Origin: Clostridia bacterium
Lineage (GTDB): Bacteria; Bacillota; Clostridia; Oscillospirales; Acutalibacteraceae
DNA: 64,000 nt
Reading direction: 5' to 3'
NCBI GenBank assembly: GCA_017513245.1
Contig: JAFXGK010000023.1
Location: 25,225 to 89,224, forward strand
Of the stretch, positions 61,271-64,000 are shown in pieces. Each line of letters opens with the position of its first letter. The first letter of the stretch is position 1. Position numbers and translations under genes: made by a program. The notes under the pieces are model-generated. The model worked only from the letters and a program-made list of their open reading frames with translations, was not told where the DNA came from and searched no databases.

Positions 61271-61473
61271 AAGAAGGCGTATGAGTATCTAAACGGCCGG
61301 ACATAAAACAGGTGTGTTTGCATTTAACTATGCAAGTGGTTTTGTTCAAACACGAATGATTTATGTAACGCATTTTATATACTTGTGCCCGAATGGAGCG
61401 CACGGAATACGTGGGCTTTTTCGGGCTATCTTTATGCCTTCTTATAGAAAACTATAAGGAGGTTGTTTTTATT
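61271..61473 (+). promoter_or_regulatory. Long structured leader of the RNase III-like gene
   Basis: About 200 nt of untranslated leader. GTGTTTG and CAAACAC can form an outer stem, and GCCCGA pairs with TCGGGC around CGCACG-GAATA-CGTG plus a T-run, which looks like an attenuator. It also holds very short reading frames (ATG AGT ATC TAA near 61279, ATG TAA near 61364) and a 33-codon frame. It resembles leaders of inducible genes on Firmicutes mobile elements. Confidence 0.5.
61356..61457 (+). CDS. Possible 33-aa leader peptide
   Basis: ATG at 61356 opens a 33-codon frame (starting MIYVTHFIYLCPNGAHG) whose TAA at 61455 adjoins the AAGGAGG of the RNase III-like gene. The ribosome site of this frame is weak (CAAGTGG). 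Overlap with the attenuator-like hairpin suggests a leader-peptide role, but it may be chance. Confidence 0.3.
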   Translation: MIYVTHFIYLCPNGAHGIRGLFRAIFMPSYRKL

Positions 61474-62541
61474 ATGAACAACGAAATGCTAAAAAGGATT
61501 CAAGAGCAAATCGGATACCGTTTTAAAAATCCCGATTTGTTGCAACAAGCGTTTGTAAGACGCTCGTATTCAAAAGAGAACGGAGGCGAAAATAACGAGG
61601 TATTAGAATTTATCGGAGATAAGGCGCTGGATTTTATCATTGTTAAAAAACTTGCCGAAAAATACGGGTTCTTTGCAAATGAGTGCGAGGATTACGATTC
61701 GCACGAAGATTGGAATGAATTCATTTCCGAACACAGCGAAGGAAAACTTACCGAAATAAAGAAAAAACTTGTTTGTCGCGAAATGTTGGCAAGTAGAATC
61801 CGAATTTTCGGGTTTCAATACGAACTGATTATGGGCAAAAGCGATATAGAGCAAAATGTTCATGAGCGCGATTCAGTACAGGAAGATTTGTTTGAAGCCA
61901 TTATTGGTGCAGTTGCACTTGACTCAAATTGGAATATTGATGCGCTGATTACGGTTGTTGATTTAATGTTGGAACCCGATTATTATTTAGAAAACGGATT
62001 TGACGAAGAAGAAAATTATGTTGTTTTGCTTCAACAATGGTATCAAAAAAAGCATCGTAGAATCCCAGTATATGTGTTCCGCACAGAGCCATTGGGGTTG
62101 TGGAGTGCGCTAAACGGCACCAGAATTTATCATGGAGAGTTCGAATGCGAACTAGGGCTTCCCCCTCTCATAAATGGGTTTTGGGCGAAAGGAAAAACAA
62201 AAGCGGAAGCGAGGATGGCGGTTGCAAAACAGGCATACGAATATCTTGAAGAAAATGACCTCTTATACGATTGGATTGATGAAGTAGGAGAACCCGAAAT
62301 TGATCGTGCTATCAATCAGCTTCAAGAACTTTATCAAAAAGGCTATATTGGCGAGCCGAGATATATTTTTGCCGAAAATTATGACAGTGACGGAAACCCT
62401 GTTTGGCGTTGCGAGTGCCATGTTGACGGTCAGGAAAATTATTGGTGGGGCGAGTATTCATCAAAGAAACAAGGTAAAAAAGCGGTCGCTTATGATATGC
62501 TTTGTGACGTTCTCGATTGGGAGGATGACGATGAGGCTTAA
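61474..62541 (+). CDS. RNase III-like endoribonuclease with two dsRNA-binding-like regions
   Basis: A 355-aa protein; the ATG at 61474 has a perfect AAGGAGG. Residues about 4-170 form an RNase III domain: NEVLEFIGDKALDF (Glu42, Glu45, Asp49) and EDLFEAIIGA (Asp138, Glu141). These match the E. coli residues Glu38, Glu41, Asp45, Asp114 and Glu117, so catalysis should be intact. Two C-terminal dsRBD-like regions follow (about 181-261 and 275-348), each ending in a Lys/Ala-rich helix (KGKTKAEARMAVAKQAYEYL; SSKKQGKKAVAYDML). Host RNase III has a single dsRBD and is about 230 aa. Composition is AT-richer than the genes to the left. It overlaps the XRE gene and lies in a tRNA-linked island. Confidence 0.87.
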   Translation: MNNEMLKRIQEQIGYRFKNPDLLQQAFVRRSYSKENGGENNEVLEFIGDKALDFIIVKKLAEKYGFFANECEDYDSHEDWNEFISEHSEGKLTEIKKKLVCREMLASRIRIFGFQYELIMGKSDIEQNVHERDSVQEDLFEAIIGAVALDSNWNIDALITVVDLMLEPDYYLENGFDEEENYVVLLQQWYQKKHRRIPVYVFRTEPLGLWSALNGTRIYHGEFECELGLPPLINGFWAKGKTKAEARMAVAKQAYEYLEENDLLYDWIDEVGEPEIDRAINQLQELYQKGYIGEPRYIFAENYDSDGNPVWRCECHVDGQENYWWGEYSSKKQGKKAVAYDMLCDVLDWEDDDEA

Positions 62542-62716
62542 AGAATTGCGTTTGCAAAAAGGAGTCACCCAACAAGAGGTGGCAAGAGCAATCGGTTGCT
62601 CCGCTAACAACTATGCCCGCTACGAAAGAGGCGAACACGAACCAGATTGTGCTACATTAAAACAGCTCTCGAAATTCTTCGGTGTTAGCATTGACTATAT
62701 TCTTTATAATGATTGA
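62531..62716 (+). CDS. Mini XRE-family HTH regulator
   Basis: A 61-aa protein that is a bare helix-turn-helix: MRLKELRLQKGVTQQEVARA, then GCSANNYARYERGEHEPDCATLKQLSKFFGVSIDYIL. The ATG overlaps the last codons of the RNase III-like gene by 11 nt in another frame, so translation is coupled. Such small regulators often control mobile-element or toxin-antitoxin operons. It may repress the consensus promoter upstream. Confidence 0.85.
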   Translation: MRLKELRLQKGVTQQEVARAIGCSANNYARYERGEHEPDCATLKQLSKFFGVSIDYILYND

Positions 62717-62730
62717 GAAAGGTTTTCGGA

Positions 62731-63741
62731 ATGATCGATATTAACGAGTATAAAGAGGAAAAGTGTTGCACATACAAAGGTGAGGAATATTTAGTTAGGG
62801 ATAATGGTGCGGTAATGAGAAAAGCCAGACCAACTTGTCGAGTTCGAAAACTTGATAATGAATGGACATTCGGTAAGGTAAATGTAAAAACCGGTTATCT
62901 TGAAATTGCGTCAGAACGCGTGCACAGAATTGTTGCAATGGCTTTTTTAGGTGATCCTCCAACGAAGGAACATATTGTTGATCATATTGATACGAATAGG
63001 CAGAATAACCGCCCAAATAATTTACGCTGGTTAACACGATTAGAAAATGTTGTTTTGAATGAAACCACGCGCAAAAGAATTGAATATCGAATTGGAGTAA
63101 GCATATTCGATTTTTTAAAAAATCCTCAAGCATATCGTGGCCTTCTGAATAGTTCTGAAGTCAGTTGGATGAGACGTGTAACAGAGGAAGAGGCTAAAAA
63201 CTGCCTCGAGAACACAAGAGCATGGTTGGAATCAAAACCAAAAGCATCTAGAACAAACGCCAAAATAGGCAACTGGATTTTTCAACCGCGGTCCTCATAT
63301 ACAACGCATACATTAGTAAAGGAACCAAATGTTTTTGAGGATAATCTCCAATCCAACATTACCGACTCTTTAACGCCAACAGCGAAACAAAAAGAATGGC
63401 GAACACCTACAATTTTCACCTGTTGCCCAACCACGATATCACAAAATCCAATGAACGATTATCTGGGAAATTTAGAAGAAGAAAAAGTGTTTTTTAAAAA
63501 TCAATACGGAGAAGCAAAAATCGTTCAATATGTATTAAACGCCGATAGCACAATTTTTGCTATCACATTTAATTCAGGTTCCCTAAAACCATTTGGTTTA
63601 GTTGAAGTGACGTTTGAAAATGGTTTTTATTTGCATGCCAGTCTTGGAACATTTTTTACTGAAGACGGTGCAAAAAAGCGATTCACTTTAGCCCAAGGGC
63701 TTGAATGGACCGGTAACGATAGCATCGACGACTATTGCTGA
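62731..63741 (+). CDS. HNH endonuclease with unknown C-terminal region
   Basis: A 336-aa protein from the ATG at 62731, with AAAGG upstream; a TTG at 62713 overlapping the XRE stop is an alternative. A short beta region (about 10-60) precedes the HNH motif: VHRIVAMAFLGDPPTKEHIVDHIDTNRQNNRPNNLRWLTRLENV, with His65, Asp84-His85, Asn92/93 and Asn97. This resembles phage/homing-type HNH enzymes. The C-terminal 200 residues are not recognised. It starts 14 bp after the XRE gene, so it is the third gene of the island operon. Confidence 0.82.
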   Translation: MIDINEYKEEKCCTYKGEEYLVRDNGAVMRKARPTCRVRKLDNEWTFGKVNVKTGYLEIASERVHRIVAMAFLGDPPTKEHIVDHIDTNRQNNRPNNLRWLTRLENVVLNETTRKRIEYRIGVSIFDFLKNPQAYRGLLNSSEVSWMRRVTEEEAKNCLENTRAWLESKPKASRTNAKIGNWIFQPRSSYTTHTLVKEPNVFEDNLQSNITDSLTPTAKQKEWRTPTIFTCCPTTISQNPMNDYLGNLEEEKVFFKNQYGEAKIVQYVLNADSTIFAITFNSGSLKPFGLVEVTFENGFYLHASLGTFFTEDGAKKRFTLAQGLEWTGNDSIDDYC

Positions 63742-63761
63742 TTAAGAAAACCAATAAAAAA

Positions 63762-63792
63762 GGAAGTCCGCGATAACGGACTTCCTTTTTTT
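63762..63792 (+). terminator. Terminator after the HNH gene
   Basis: A perfect 9-bp stem (GGAAGTCCG / CGGACTTCC) with a 6-nt loop is followed by seven T residues. Confidence 0.93.
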
Positions 63793-63811
63793 GGTCGAAG
63801 TGCGGAGACTC
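63789..63811. repeat. Copy 1 of a 23-bp direct repeat of the tRNA-Pro 3' end (att-like)
   Basis: The 23 bp from TTTTGGTCGAAG through GGAGACTC are identical to 63953-63975, which is the 3' end of the tRNA-Pro gene. This copy is not part of an intact tRNA: sequence diverges right after GACTC. It fits an attachment-site duplicate left by tRNA-targeting integration. Confidence 0.7.
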
Positions 63812-63923
63812 TCCTCTCCGGCTATCGAACAGTCCACCGGACTGTTCTCCCAAACCCTTTGCTCGCTTCGCTCGCAGTGTTTGGAGGTCGTTTCTCGTCT
63901 CCTTTAAACTCAACTAAACTAAA
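63812..63923. other. Hairpin-rich noncoding segment between the two tRNA-end repeats
   Basis: No gene is seen. It contains GAACAGTCC-acc-GGACTGTTC (63827-63847) and a CCAAAC...GTTTGG stem around GCTCGC-ttc-GCTCGC (63848-63885). Such short GC hairpins recur in gut Clostridia genomes; here they may be an element end or a remnant. Confidence 0.5.
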
Positions 63924-63951
63924 AGAACCAACCCCTCGGTTGGTTCTTTTT
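63924..63951. terminator. Hairpin next to the tRNA-Pro 3' end
   Basis: AGAACCAACC and GGTTGGTTCT arms with a 4-nt loop. T-rich flanks on both sides allow it to end the minus-strand tRNA transcript and any plus-strand transcript. Confidence 0.75.
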
Positions 63952-63952
63952 G

Positions 63953-63975
63953 TTTTGGTCGAAGTGCGGAGACTC
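63953..63975. repeat. Copy 2 of the 23-bp direct repeat, within tRNA-Pro
   Basis: Identical to 63789-63811 and overlapping the encoded CCA, acceptor stem and first part of the T arm of the tRNA. The copies start 164 bp apart. Confidence 0.7.
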
Positions 63976-64000
63976 GAACTCCGTGCCTCCTGGTCCCAAA
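63956..64000 (-). tRNA. tRNA-Pro(TGG), 3' part only
   Basis: The minus strand shows the 3' half of a tRNA running off the window. The encoded CCA is at 63958-63956, followed inward by discriminator A and acceptor strand CACTTCG. The T arm is CGGAG-TTCGAGT-CTCCG, then a 5-nt variable loop, the 3' anticodon stem CCAGG, and the loop TTTGGGA with anticodon TGG (63998-63996). The 5' half is outside, so the assignment rests on the anticodon and the typical Pro loop. Confidence 0.85.

Noticed and set aside
61393-61473. Upstream ATG extension of the RNase III-like protein
   Set aside because: The extra 27 residues cover the attenuator-like hairpin and lack a ribosome site, while ATG 61474 has a perfect AAGGAGG and begins the normal family N-terminus.
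63812-63923. Second, degenerate tRNA gene after repeat copy 1
   Set aside because: Only the 3'-end 23 bp match. The following sequence has no anticodon arm or D arm pairing of a tRNA.

Overview
The window looks like a chromosomal segment of a gut-type Gram-positive anaerobe, most likely Clostridia of the Oscillospiraceae/Ruminococcaceae kind. The basis is strong AGGAGG-type ribosome sites, clostridial lipoproteins and ABC sugar importers, a bile-salt-hydrolase-like enzyme, a desulfoferrodoxin-type domain and moderate GC. No rRNA or CRISPR array was seen. The one tRNA is a partial tRNA-Pro(TGG) cut by the right edge.

Layout. (1) 1-2202, minus: start of livM, then livH and livK of a branched-chain amino acid importer. 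(2) 2305-4276, minus: maf, an AraC regulator and a Ser-rich lipoprotein. (3) 4479-40532, minus: a very long, tightly packed carbohydrate locus. In transcription order it holds a 221-aa anchored protein, an NHL/YIP1 membrane protein, a DUF5696 protein, two sugar permeases, two related clan GH-A type glycosidases, a binding protein fused to carbohydrate-binding-like modules, two more permeases, a 47-aa peptide gene, a 1525-aa SGNH/discoidin surface protein, a second SGNH hydrolase, a 2381-aa membrane-anchored discoidin-repeat protein and a lipoprotein binding protein. After a perfect palindrome come a metallo-hydrolase, an ADP-ribosylglycohydrolase family protein, a deacetylase-like protein and an aldose epimerase. 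No ABC ATPase is encoded, so a shared MsmK-type ATPase elsewhere is likely. (4) 40820-46876: GH43, then the oxidative citrate-to-2-oxoglutarate branch (icd and aconitase-like hydratase, divergent from citrate synthase). (5) 47018-57713, mostly plus: a glycosidase, PHP phosphatase, PfkB kinase, thioesterase, thioredoxin, CDF exporter with divergent TetR, GNAT, pnuC behind an attenuator leader, cupin, PAS, choloylglycine hydrolase, HD hydrolase and rhodanese lipoprotein. (6) 57834-61176: an XRE regulator fused to a complete desulfoferrodoxin-like domain, divergent from a CoA-disulfide reductase/rhodanese, then a TipAS-type MerR regulator. (7) 61200-63990: an AT-richer island with a consensus promoter, structured leader, RNase III-like protein with two dsRBD-like regions, a mini XRE regulator and an HNH endonuclease. 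It ends at a 23-bp direct repeat of the tRNA-Pro 3' end.

Most distinctive are the sugar-capture locus (discoidin arrays, module-fused binding protein, DUF5696/NHL-YIP1 proteins, tiny peptide gene), the XRE-desulfoferrodoxin regulator, and the tRNA-linked RNase III/XRE/HNH island. Family assignments are by eye from motifs; no database search was run.
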